Shown here: positions 42,957 through 54,300 of the stretch, piece by piece
How the letters are laid out: each line of letters begins with the position of its first letter
Numbering within the stretch: the first letter of the stretch is position 1
Assembly: GCA_003254925.1 (NCBI GenBank)
Contig: QANZ01044487.1
Location: 1-64,000 of the forward strand
Direction: 5' to 3'
DNA: 64,000 bases
Origin: Chamaecrista fasciculata
Lineage: Eukaryota > Streptophyta > Magnoliopsida > Fabales > Fabaceae
Notes under the pieces: model-generated
The model's database searches: none
The model's input: the letters and a program-made list of their open reading frames with translations, nothing else
What the model was told of the DNA's origin: nothing
Translations under genes and position numbers: made by a program

Positions 42957-44044
42957 ATGTCTGAGGCCGGAAATCTAGGTTGCGTCGTCGTCGCCGTCGA
43001 TGGCAGCGAGGAAAGTATGAACGCATTGAAATGGGCCCTCCGAAACCTCAAGCTCCGATCACCCGCATCCGATTCCGATTCTACCTTCGTCATCCTCCAC
43101 GTCCAATCTCCGCCTTCTATCGCCACCGGTCTTAATCCCGGCGCCATTCCTTTCGGTGGACCCAGTTCGGTGCATTCTTTCTCTTACTCCTACTTCTATT
43201 ACTTGTTTACTTTGATCGATTTTCGTTTTGCTTAACCTAATCAGTAATCATGCTAGATTAATTTAACCCGATTCTGGACTGGTCAGGTGACCTGGAAGTG
43301 CCTGCGTTCACCGCAGCGATAGAAGCGCACCAAAAGCGCATAACCGAGGCCATACTGGATCACGCTTTGGGGATTTGCTCGGAATTAAATGTTGGTTTTT
43401 ACTTTTTAGCTTGATTTGTCGTCAGATTTGTACTAATACATCCGCCATATATATACTCCTCTTTTTCTTGTTTGAAGGAATTTACCCTCTCTGTATTTTT
43501 TGCAGGTGAGAGTCAAAACCCACGTGGTTATTGGAGACCCTAAGGAGAAGATTTGTGAAGCTGTACAGAATTTGCAGGCTGATTTGCTCGTGATGGGTTC
43601 CCGTGCATTTGGCCCTATTAAGAGGTATAAGTTAAATAATAAGGATCGAGTTGATTTGGACATTTCGTCCTTAGTAATTAAACCTTTTGAATGAAATTTG
43701 AGATATGTGTGTCCTTGATATGACATCAGGCTCAATGTCTTTCTTCAAATATTGTGTCTTTTTTTTGTTCTCATATTAAATATATTGGTTTTTGCATAAT
43801 TTAGAAAAAAGTATATTGATTGTTTTGAATAATTTTCTCTGATTTTTTGAAAAACAATCGTAGATTTTTTTAGTATGGCAGCTGCAATCGATATGGTTTC
43901 CTGACATGCCACATGCAATGATTCTTTTTTCCCTTTAACAGGATGTTCCTGGGAAGTGTTAGCAACTACTGCACCCACGATGCACAATGCCCTGTCATTA
44001 TTATCAAGGAAAAGGACAATGGCAATGCCAACAAGATAAACTAG
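42957..44044 (+). CDS. Universal stress protein A-like (USP) protein
   Basis: Four coding exons: 42957-43164, 43287-43390, 43506-43624 and 43942-44044, giving 177 residues. It begins MSEAGNLGCVVVAVDGSEES, with the conserved VAVDGSE start of USP strand 1, then NALKWALRNL. The ATP-binding loop, family pattern G-2X-G-9X-G-S/T, reads GSRAFGPIKRMFLGS: Gly135, Ala138 in place of the second Gly, Gly148, Ser149. It ends SNYCTHDAQCPVIIIKE. Plant USPs are small cytosolic or nuclear proteins induced by hypoxia, drought or heat; the biochemical role is unclear. Whether Ala138 weakens nucleotide binding is an open question. The 5' flank contains a foldback element at 42446-42734. The donor after Pro68 (A|GTTCGG) is unusual but gives the conserved frame. 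Confidence 0.9.
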
Positions 44045-45960
44045 GTATACTTCTACCATGCTGTATGTGAAGCTCTGGCAGCATTTTAAATGTCTCAAAA
44101 TGTTTGAAGCGGTGAACAATATCCTCGCTAGTTTTGGGCACCAGAACTGAAGGATCTATCTTTTTGACATTTGTTGCTGAATCAAATTATAAAGGCAGGG
44201 TTGACAAGATTTCTGAAATTGCTGTTTTTTTTTAGCATTAGCTCTTCTGTGTTTCTGTATTATTGAACTTCAATACTTATCTTGCTGCTAAACAGTTGAG
44301 CTTGGCTATTAGCATATTACTGAGATTCTGAGAACACACTTGACTGAAAGTAGACACGGATATATGGCATGAGGTTTAAATAATGGACAGTTGGACACCC
44401 TGAACAAGTCTTAGAAGTTGCAGTGCAAATGAGGCTTGGAGTTAATTGAATATCTATGAGGAATCCCATGGACTTTTTATTCAATTGATAGATAATAGAA
44501 ATATCAAATATATATATAAGTATGAAACTAAGAGAGGAGTGAGGGGTTCTCTTTTTTCAGCTATTTCTCACTATTGATGCTTGATGTAATTCCTCAAGTT
44601 ACACCTTGTTCATAAGATGTTTATAAAATTCCAGGTATTTCCCGTACCCTGCATGCTTCTGATTGTTGTATCTGAAATTTTCTGGAACCCCTTAATTGTT
44701 GCAGGGGAAGGCTTGCAGTTTACAAGATGACAATATTTTGTAACAATTGGAAGGTTTCTCATGCTGTGTATTTGGTTGCCATATTTCAGTTGTTGATGGT
44801 GCATCCCTATTCATACATTCATTTGGTCAGAACTCAAGCTTTGTCATGCTATGGTTTTTTATGTTTTACTGAACCTGTGTGTTGCTCAGTTCCAATGCAT
44901 CTGTCTGTTTGTTTTCCCCTGCTGGTCAGGTTCCTGCTGCAACAATGTGTTTTCACTTTTGTGGATAATGCTTCTTTGATGTAGTGACGTTGTTGCAGTC
45001 AAGAGTGCCTTCGGTTGTGCTGTTATCACTATGGAAGTAGTTCAACAGAAATCTTTAAATTACTGTACCTTGTTGTATGTTACAGTTGAAACTAATGAGA
45101 GTATTATACATTGATTATCTTGTCACTGAACGATTATGTTGATTTAAGTATTGCTTGCCTCATTGCCTGGTCGTCCTCTTTCAAGTTATTCAACTCACTG
45201 ATGTTCATGCTTGCCTATTTATTAATATTAATGAGTTTCAGATTTTCTTTTTTTATACTGAATTTTGTAAATGCGGTGGCTATGGTTTAGCATTACCTGG
45301 GAAGGATTTTTAAGCCACTTCCGAGAGTCTTTTATTTTTCAATTAAGAAGAAAAGTGGAAGTCCATATTGGCCTATACTACTCTAAAAGATTGGATAACC
45401 TTGGTAGAAAAATGGTTGCTACTACCTATTTTAGTATTTTGTTTTAAAAAAATTGCTGCTACAAATTTGCCCCACTACATTGCTTTCCAAATTCCACTGA
45501 ATAGACAAATCTTAATTTGAATATTTATTAGTTATTATTTTATTTAAATCTTTTAACTAATACCCTAATTAGAGAGTATTGTTACATTATGAGAATGGAG
45601 AAAAACTAAGAAAGATGACTAGAAAGTCTAAAATTATAATATTTTTAACAGATTGCCCACCGTTTCCTCTCTCTGCGAAACTAATCAGTAACCATTTCAT
45701 CTTTCTCTTTGCGTATAGGGGAGATCTCTGTGTGAGAGAGATTTTGTTCTCTTTGCCCATGGTGGATTTTTCTTCTCACTATGTATGGAAGATTGTTTCT
45801 TTTTCTCTAGCTGATTCACTCTTCATTTTATTTTTGTTTTTTTTTGGCTTTGTTTTGTTTTGTTTTTAATTTTATTTTTTTCTTGTATTTCTTCTTGGCC
45901 ATTTTTTGGACGTGTTTTTTATTGTGTTTGTGTTTCTTTGTAATAAACTCTTGGACCAAA
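44045..45960. other. Intergenic DNA downstream of the USP gene
   Basis: No frame with a recognisable product; the 85- and 96-codon frames at 44727-44984 and 45579-45869 are Phe/Leu-rich with pyrimidine bias. No bounded repeat is found. Confidence 0.4.
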
Positions 45961-45969
45961 TAAAATTTT

Positions 45970-46354
45970 AGGCCAAAGTGTAAATTTGGTCTCATATCTT
46001 TTACTAAGTTCCCAATTTGTTATTGTATTTTTTTGTTGTACTTTTAGTCTCATATTTTTGCAAAAAAATTCAATTTGGTCTTATCATTTTTTGTCCCATA
46101 TCTTTTGGTTAAGTTGCAGAATTGGTCTCATATCTTTACAAAAGGATAAATCGTTAATTGATCATTTTACAAAGATATGAGACCACTTTTGTATCTGACC
46201 TAAAGATATTTGACCAATTATGTAATAGACTCAAAGATATGAAACCAAATCTGCAAAAAAAAAAAAGATATGAGACAAAAAATGCAACAAAAAAATATAT
46301 ATGGCCAAATTGGAAATTGAGCAAAAGATATGGGACCAAATTTACACTTTGGCC
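45970..46354. mobile_element. Complete foldback element, AGGCCAAAGTGTAAATTTGG termini
   Basis: About 385 bp with AGGCCAAAGTGTAAATTTGG on the left and CCAAATTTACACTTTGGCC on the right. CATATCTTTT words are mirrored by AAAGATATGAGAC and GATATGGGACC. TAAAATTTT lies on both sides (45961-45969 and 46355-46363); the exact boundary is ambiguous by one base. The element ends about 310 bp before the carrier gene start. Confidence 0.83.
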
Positions 46355-46662
46355 TAAAATTTTTTTTTTTTTTTTTTCTTTTTTTAGGGTTCCTATATAG
46401 TTTGATGATTTGATTAGCGTCTTAGAAAATTCTGTTGTATCTGTATTAAACGAAATTGTTACCCTAATCACAACACTTGCCAACTCAACTCCTTCGTCGT
46501 TGTGCTTCCATTTCCAAAACCAAAAGCTCGACACTTCATCTATGAATTCCTGACACCCTCTCACTTTCTTCTCTGTTCAGTAACCAGGTCTCAGGAAGCA
46601 AGATCTGGTTTTGAACAGAGTACTCTCACATTTCAAGTTCTTTTTTTCTTTTTCTTGTTAAA

Positions 46663-47601
46663 ATGGGTGTCAAAGGATTTGTTGAGGGCGGCATTGCTTC
46701 CATAGTTGCCGGCTGCACAACTCATCCCCTCGATCTAATCAAAGTTCGCATGCAGCTTCACGGCGAGAAGAATCACTCTGTTTCCGTCAATCTCCGTCCA
46801 GCTTTCGCCTCTCACTCTCAATTTCCGGCCACCACCACCCTCCGTCCAGCTGGACCCATATCCGTCGGCGTTCGAATTGTTCAGTCCGAAGGCGTCGCCG
46901 CCTTGTTCTCCGGTGTATCCGCCACCGTACTCCGTCAAGCACTCTATTCCACTACCCGTATGGGTTTATACGATATACTCAAGTACAAATGGACCGATCC
47001 TGATACGGGCAAAATGCCTCTGACCCGAAAGATTCTGGCGGGTCTAACCGCCGGCGGGATTGGTGCAGCCATCGGAAACCCTGCTGACGTGGCCATGGTC
47101 AGAATGCAAGCCGATGGTCGGCTTCCGGCGGCTCAACGGCGCGGCTACAAAAGTGTGTTCGACGCGATCACACGCATGTCGAACCAGGAAGGAATTGCTA
47201 GCCTATGGCGTGGTTCAGCTCTTACGGTGAACCGCGCGATGATCGTTACTGCTTCTCAATTAGCTTCATATGATCAGTTCAAGGAGATGATTCTGGCGAA
47301 GGGTTTGATGAAGGATGGAATTGGGACCCACGTGACGGCGAGTTTCGCGGCCGGGTTTGTGGCGGCGGTGGCGTCGAATCCGGTGGATGTTGTAAAGACA
47401 AGAGTGATGAACATGAAGGTGGAGGCAGGGGCAATAGCACCTTATAATGGAGCATTTGATTGTGCATTGAAGACTGTGAGAGCTGAAGGACTTATGTCCT
47501 TGTATAAGGGTTTTGTTCCTACAATTTCAAGGCAGGGACCTTTCACTGTGGTGCTGTTTGTGACTCTTGAACAAGTGAGGAAGTTACTCAAGGAATTCTG
47601 A
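46663..47601 (+). CDS. DIC: Mitochondrial dicarboxylate carrier (uncoupling-protein family, DIC type)
   Basis: Intronless, 312 residues, starting MGVKGFVEGGIASIVAGCTT. Three carrier repeats each have the PX[D/E]XX[K/R] signature or a variant: HPLDLIKVRMQ (residues 21-31), NPADVAMVRMQ (139-149) and NPVDVVKTRVM (239-249). The second lacks the Lys (Ala-Met instead), as is usual in this family. Repeats are followed by GxxxLFSG/LWRGS/LYKGF motifs, and six membrane helices are expected. DIC proteins exchange malate, oxaloacetate, succinate, phosphate and sulfate across the inner membrane and were earlier called UCP4-6/PUMP4-6. An intronless structure is normal for plant DIC genes as far as I recall. 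A long 5' leader is likely. The antisense frames are shadows. Confidence 0.95.
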   Translation: MGVKGFVEGGIASIVAGCTTHPLDLIKVRMQLHGEKNHSVSVNLRPAFASHSQFPATTTLRPAGPISVGVRIVQSEGVAALFSGVSATVLRQALYSTTRMGLYDILKYKWTDPDTGKMPLTRKILAGLTAGGIGAAIGNPADVAMVRMQADGRLPAAQRRGYKSVFDAITRMSNQEGIASLWRGSALTVNRAMIVTASQLASYDQFKEMILAKGLMKDGIGTHVTASFAAGFVAAVASNPVDVVKTRVMNMKVEAGAIAPYNGAFDCALKTVRAEGLMSLYKGFVPTISRQGPFTVVLFVTLEQVRKLLKEF

Positions 47602-48391
47602 TGATTTAGGGTTAGGAAAGAAAATTTTGCTTTTGATTATACTGACTGGATGATGACGAGAAGTTAGCTAAAAAAGTTACTCTTCTTTGGCTTGGCAATT
47701 TTGTTAGTGAGGATTGATCTTTGATGGATTAGTGGATTTCAGATTAATAGGTTTATATATTTTAGTGAGAATTATTAATTAAGGTGTGATAGAAAAAACA
47801 GATATCTTTATTTTAGATGTTGATGAGTTTTCAAGATGGTTCACATAATTCTTTCTAGAGCACTACTTTTGGACTTGTAAATGGTTTGTTTCTTCATTAC
47901 TCTCTTACAAATATAAGACATGCAACTGCTAATAAGCTATGCCGTTATGGAGCATTTGCTTTAAATTCCATCAAGACTAGCATTTTTTAAGAAGAGGAAA
48001 AAAACAAACAAATGAATCTGCATGGTGCTTTGCCAGCTTTTGCAAAGCAACTAAATGATGAATTTACCAACAAGGTAATGTAATTACAAAATCACCATGC
48101 TATAACAGTGACAGCAAAAATGGGCAGCTTAGAATATATATAATAAATAGTTCCACTTGTCTCATGAGGATGATTGAACTATGCCTTATACATGCTATAT
48201 TTCAAGTTAAAAGGACTTCCGCATCAGCTTTAAATATGGGTTCTCGAGTCAACCTTATCAGACTAAAGTTTCTTTTCTCACTGTGCTTCGTAAACCACAC
48301 AAAACATGTTTAAGACACAATGCTGAAAGATTGCAATGGCCTGAATCATCTGGAATTTGTTGTGTGAAACAAAAAAGAATTGGCCTTGTTA
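47602..48391. other. Convergent 3' regions of the DIC and RhoGAP genes
   Basis: The two genes face each other here, so both 3' untranslated regions lie in this interval. A 106-codon plus frame at 48283-48603 is antisense to the RhoGAP last exon and not credible. Confidence 0.45.
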
Positions 48392-51300
48392 TCATCGACC
48401 TTTATCCACATTATAAGATTGATGATGGATTTCTGACCTTCCTCTATCCAAGTGTTGCTGATTTTGATTCCATTTATCTAACTGATGCACTTGTTGACTA
48501 TCTGATTTTCTCAATTTGTCTGGATGATGGAGAAATGGTGCTTCCTTGCCTGGTTTATCTGAGCCATGGAGTGGATGGGGACTGTCCAATCTATCCAATC
48601 TAGCCTTGTCTTTCTCTTTGTCTTTGTCTTTGTCTTTGTCTTGGTTTGACAAAGAGTTAATTTCAGGTCCTCGAGACTTGCTATTTGGAGATGGCTGTGG
48701 TAGCTGAAGTTGACCTCGACGCTCCTTCAGAAAATTTAGTCGGGTTGACAATTTTGTCAGCGAGTTTGTGAAGTTTGCTACCTGATAATTAGAGGTAAAA
48801 AATAGATTAGCTTATTATCCCCCATATCAATTTGCTATTCAACATGGCTGGCCTAAGGAACATACAAATAATTACCAGCCTTGAGCCTAAAAGCAAGTTG
48901 ACTACCATAATATTTCAATTCAACCTTGTCCATGGTAATTTACCAGTCTAGGACAATATACACAATATGCATATAAAAAGGCTGTAACACAACCAAATTC
49001 ATGAAACATACCTCAACTTTTGGACCAGATTTCTTAGAACCAATTTGAGGTGCAGATTTGTTTGCGAATGGTGTTGGTTCCAGCTTTTTCTCATTTTCAC
49101 TTTCAGCTACTCCAAAATAAGTGTCCTGTTGTGGCTATACCCGAAGGTTCACACAAATAATATATAAATTCAGTATAATTATCAGCAACATTGTTCAGAA
49201 TATTTCACTCATTATCCTACAAAGCCGCACCAAAAAGAAAAAAGAAATAAGGTAAATGAATCACATATAAGTTCCATGGAATATTATATAGACTTGGTTT
49301 AGTTATGCTTGAGAAATCGTGCTATTTGGTTTTCTACTAGATATGGTTCTTTTCAATAACCAGAGTACTAAAGGAGGCTTCATAATTTAACTCGACTCTG
49401 CGTGCTGTAGCCTTATTACGCACTTATATTGCTGCAATTCAATTATCTCAAATATACTCTCGTCTCTCCGCTTACACACGGGATCATATAACAATGGAAT
49501 TAAATGAAGAAAGTCGGATGCTCGATTGGGGACAGTTATAAAATTTAAATATATACATTTTGAAATTCTCTTACAAGGGAGTAGAAAATAATTATCAAAT
49601 TGTGTGCAGTTAGTCTATTTTTATTCGTCACCTAAATAAAATATCCTCAAATGACATCTTAAATTTACCTTAGTTCTCGACTTTTCATACTGCGAAGTGG
49701 TTGCTATTTCAGTATCCAGCTTATTCTTCCTGTCAAACAGGTTCCCCATGAAGAAAGTAAATTTCGTTTTTCTTCTTATAATTGATGCAGAGGAAGAGAC
49801 TATTAAATGCAAACAAACAAATACCAAATTGCAAGTGCCAAATTGCCTTGTAAAGAGAAGCAAAAAGAAAAATATTGCCAATGCAAAAGGATATGCAACA
49901 ATAAGCTAATAAGTAATAACAAACTTACAATTTAGTCTCAGGATTTGAACTCTGCTGGGGTTGAATAAGGAATTCCAACGTAGAACCAGAGTTTATATCA
50001 CGAGGTAAATTATGGCACACACCAATATCATCAATCCGCCGCTGTAGCTTGGTGAGATCTGCTTCTATCAGAGCTAATTCCTCAAGATCTGCCTTGGTCT
50101 TAAGCAAGTACGTTGATCAGTACTATGCATGATCGAAGTGTAATATTAAACACTCAAAAATAAGAACTAACCTTTTCATCAATGCTGGTTAAATCACCAA
50201 AGGATCCAGGAGAAGAATACTTGACTCCTGCTTCAAAAGTAGCTCGTGGATTCCTCTCCTTTTGTAGCTGTTCCTGTAGTCTAGCTACCTGTAAAAAGTA
50301 ACTTTAGAAAGCAAAATCTACATTCATATATTTATGGACTATTTAGGGGAGGACTGAGGAGTATAAATTCTCTCATAACAACTTACATCTTGCTCAAGAG
50401 CCAGACGACGCTCATGCATGGCTTTCTTTTGTTTTTCCACATAAGAATTCAGGTTTCCCTTGGCCTACAAAAGAAAGTAAAAGCAGAGGAGAATTGCCTA
50501 CAAAGAATTCTGGGATGCATAGCAACAAAACTATCGAGAAAGAAAATTAATTGCCTACCTCCTCTGCAATTTGGTTTTGCAATTCTGCCTTCATAGCTTC
50601 GAGAGCCTCAATTTCAGCCCTACAAATGGTCAAAAACATAGATTAGGAAAGAGAGAAGTGATCCCTTTGGTTGATGCTTCCCACATGTAACACAGCTTGG
50701 TATGGCATCAGATAATATAACTATAAAATTCCAAAAGAAAATTTAAATACAATAAGGAATGCTGTTCTATAAATGTCAACAAATAGAATCCTAAAAGAAT
50801 ATCAAAGAAGAACTAATGGATGTATTTACTGTGGTCAATATTATTTGAAGGCAGACAAGGTAGAGGGCCCAGATCAATTTTCCCAAGTTCTTTGTTTAAC
50901 AAGAAAGGGAGCTAACTTAACATTTCGGAAACATCTAGTGCAATCAGCACATGATAATCCATCTATATCCAATATCTCAGGTATTTCTCAGCAAGACATA
51001 TGAGAGTTATATTAAATAGTTTTGATATATCTTGATCGTCTATGTACACACTCTTTGTAGTTTATCTCTCAAACACATCATTCTTTGATCAATCACATAA
51101 ATAATTTACAAACTTATCCAGATTCACCGGCGAAAAGTTTCAACACAAAGAACTAATGGCAACTGTTACGAAGTATTAGCATACAAGTCATCATGTATTC
51201 ATTCCATTAGTATAAATAGATTAAGTGTTGATGTCATAATCATCCGATTCTTGGGTCTTTTAATAGTATAACTGTGTTCACACTTGCTTTTTCCTAAACA

Positions 51301-54300
51301 CTCCCTCTCCATTACTTTCTTAATAACACCAAACAGATATATTTTAAGCTACAAATAGACTAGAGGAAGAGAAATAACCAGAATCAAAAGATGTCAATTA
51401 CTCACTCATCATTAGAATAATCAACGGGTTCCATGGTGAGGTTCTTCATTGCCTGGACATAAAAGTTCAACATCAGTTGCGAGAATTTAACAAAAATTTA
51501 AGTTAAGGGAGAAATAAATGGAAAGATCAAAAGACACATCAGTAATTCTTAAAAAAAAATGTACTTACAGAGGTTCGCCCAAATACTGTCTGGTTCTGAG
51601 TAAGTGCTGGACCATTGGATGTATTAGTAGATTTGTTGACACTAGGTTCTAAACTTCGATCTGTGGAAACACCTTCAACTATGTCAGCAGGTGTATTGGA
51701 CTTTTCTGCAGAAGTAGTCTTGATTGAGCTCATCAGATTTTCTTCGTCATGCTGAGACAGTGAGACTTCACTTGACTTTGAAGGCATCTGGTTGACTTTA
51801 GCATCTTCATTCACAGCTGACAACTTTAAATCTGACTTAGAAGGATCTTGGTTCTGCATATTTTAAGAAATTAGAATAAGAAGGGAAGTTTGACAATACA
51901 ACTCTCCTCTCATGTCGCCTACCCTCAAAACCAGGCAGAAGATCATATAATCTTAATTATTACCAAATCAAAGGTGGTTATTTTAAGTAACACCAAGAGT
52001 AAAATGCAAACTTGTAGCTTCATGTGTTACAGTCCCAATTGAAGAAAAAATGGCAAGATGTGAATTAGGGTGAACAACATTAGACTATAAACATTTAATG
52101 AAGTCCCAATAAGTTTAAGGATTTGGAAAAGGTAAAAATGGGAAAATCACTGTTGCACAAACTAGAAGTTTGGCTGATAAATTAGCTTGTTATACAAATT
52201 GATGTTTTTATTTTCCTCAACAAAGAATTCTATATACCAATCAAATACTTTTGGGAATTCAAAAAAAAAAACCTAATTCAAAGAGATACTTGCCAGTTGC
52301 AACATGGGTAGTGAACAGCTTCTTCAACAACAATACAAATGGCAAGGTCACTTAAAGATTATAACTGAGCACATATAGAAGAAAAGGCTTTAAGATTTCA
52401 GAGTGATGTCAAAACTATTCAGAAATCTTTAGTCGAAAGAGGACCATAAATTTCTTCATGCAATTGGAAAAAATGAGTACAACCCATCCTTCTTTTAGGT
52501 CAATAAAGCACAATTTGCTCGGAAACTTATTTCCAGTTTCCAGCTCAAAGCCAATTGGTTGAGTCTTAGCAAATTGATTATATAATTTACTTTCTTTTCC
52601 ATAGCTGCAAGATTATTTGCAAATAACTTGAAATTCCAGTTATCATAAACCAATAAGAAACACAAAAACCTTGTCATCTTTGCCCCCCGAGCCTTCAGTC
52701 ACGCATATTTCACTAACAAGACTATCGTCCGGCTCTCCATCAGACTCTTGTATTGATTCATCACATTCATCATCATCATAATCATCCTCATCATCTTCAT
52801 CATCATAGGACCCCTCATCCTCAGTGCCCTCCTCCCCACTCTCAGATCCACTCTCTTCTGAGTCAGTGTAGATATCTGGGGACCCAGTACCTTCCTGCTA
52901 GAACCATAATAATATAGCACCAAAAAGGAAGTTAAAAAAAATGAATGAATGAACGAAAGAGAAAGAAAGAAGCATGTATTTAGAGGCACAGAGCACCTCT
53001 TCATAGAGTCCAAATAAAAAAAAGATAGGTACACTAATTTAACCCTGTTGCAGTTGTTTTTTCATCTGTGTGCAAACTTTAGGTTGAGGAGCGGGAGAAA
53101 AGAGAAAATTAGACATAATACCAAGATTTGAGCTAACAAACCGTACTTCACTATAAAGTATAAACTGGTGTAATAAATAGAACATTCATAGTGAGGCGCA
53201 ACACTAAGCAACCAACCAGGTCCTCTAACAAGGACAAATTTTAAAAGCCAATAAAATGAAAAAATAAATAAATAAAAGGGTTCCTGGTTCAAAAGAAGGA
53301 AAGAGGATGATAGGGACAAGTACCAACCAATGTATTGACAGAAAACATCAGTAGCCAAAGACTGATGCAAGGGATATATGTTTGGGTAGGGTGTCATTGA
53401 TGCATATATTATTAACCAAAGCCATACAAAAAACAATATCAAGGGTTACTAAATCTTACCCCAAATATGCTGTCATATTCTTCTAATAAAGTTATAACAA
53501 TTGTTTGAGCATGGTTAGCTGCAGCAGCTGCTTGTAGAAGTTGAGCCGAACCATCACCGCCCACATCAAAATCATTTTCAATCTCACATTCCCCATGCAG
53601 AAGGGGACGAAGAAGTAAGGGTGCCATGCAAGCTGCCACAGCTGAGGAGCTCATTCTGTTCACAGCTTTGTTCGAAGCCACAGTTTGCATCATTTGGAGT
53701 ATTCTGAACATGATTGATATGAACTTTGCATTACAAAAGGGAAAAAGTGAAGTGAAACATGGAAAGACATTGCGCAGTTATTATAAGAGTAACAATTGAC
53801 CCATCATTCATGGAGTATACTCACTATCTTTCCATTATTTACAAGGTTAATCATAAAGCGTGTCAGTTATTAATTTTACATTAAAAAAGGGCGGTCAAGT
53901 GCACAAGGCTCCCACTAGGTGGGGTCTAGGGAGGGTCAAGATGTACGCAGCCTTACCCTGCTTTGCAGAAAGACTTTTTCCGAGATTTGAACCCGTGACC
54001 TCTTGGTTACCAGGCAGCAACCTTACCGTTGCGCCAAGGCTCCCCATTATTTTTTTGGTAACAATTGAAATTAGCTCACCATTCACGGAATAGACTCACT
54101 ATCTTTCCATTATTACAAGGTTTTTTTTTTTTTTTTTTTTTTTNTTTTTTTTTTTTTTTGGCCTGGGCATTATTACAAGGTTAATCACAAATCATCCCAT
54201 TTATGCTGAAAATCCAACATTCCTACCCCATATAGAATGATTGTAACCAAACAATATATAAATATCATGTCGCAAGAGCATCCTCCAAGATTATTTCATT

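Noticed and set aside
42701-43147. 148-codon minus frame
   Set aside because: Antisense shadow of USP exon 1 and its leader.
48283-48603. 106-codon plus frame
   Set aside because: Antisense to the last RhoGAP exon, whose minus-strand product matches the family tail.
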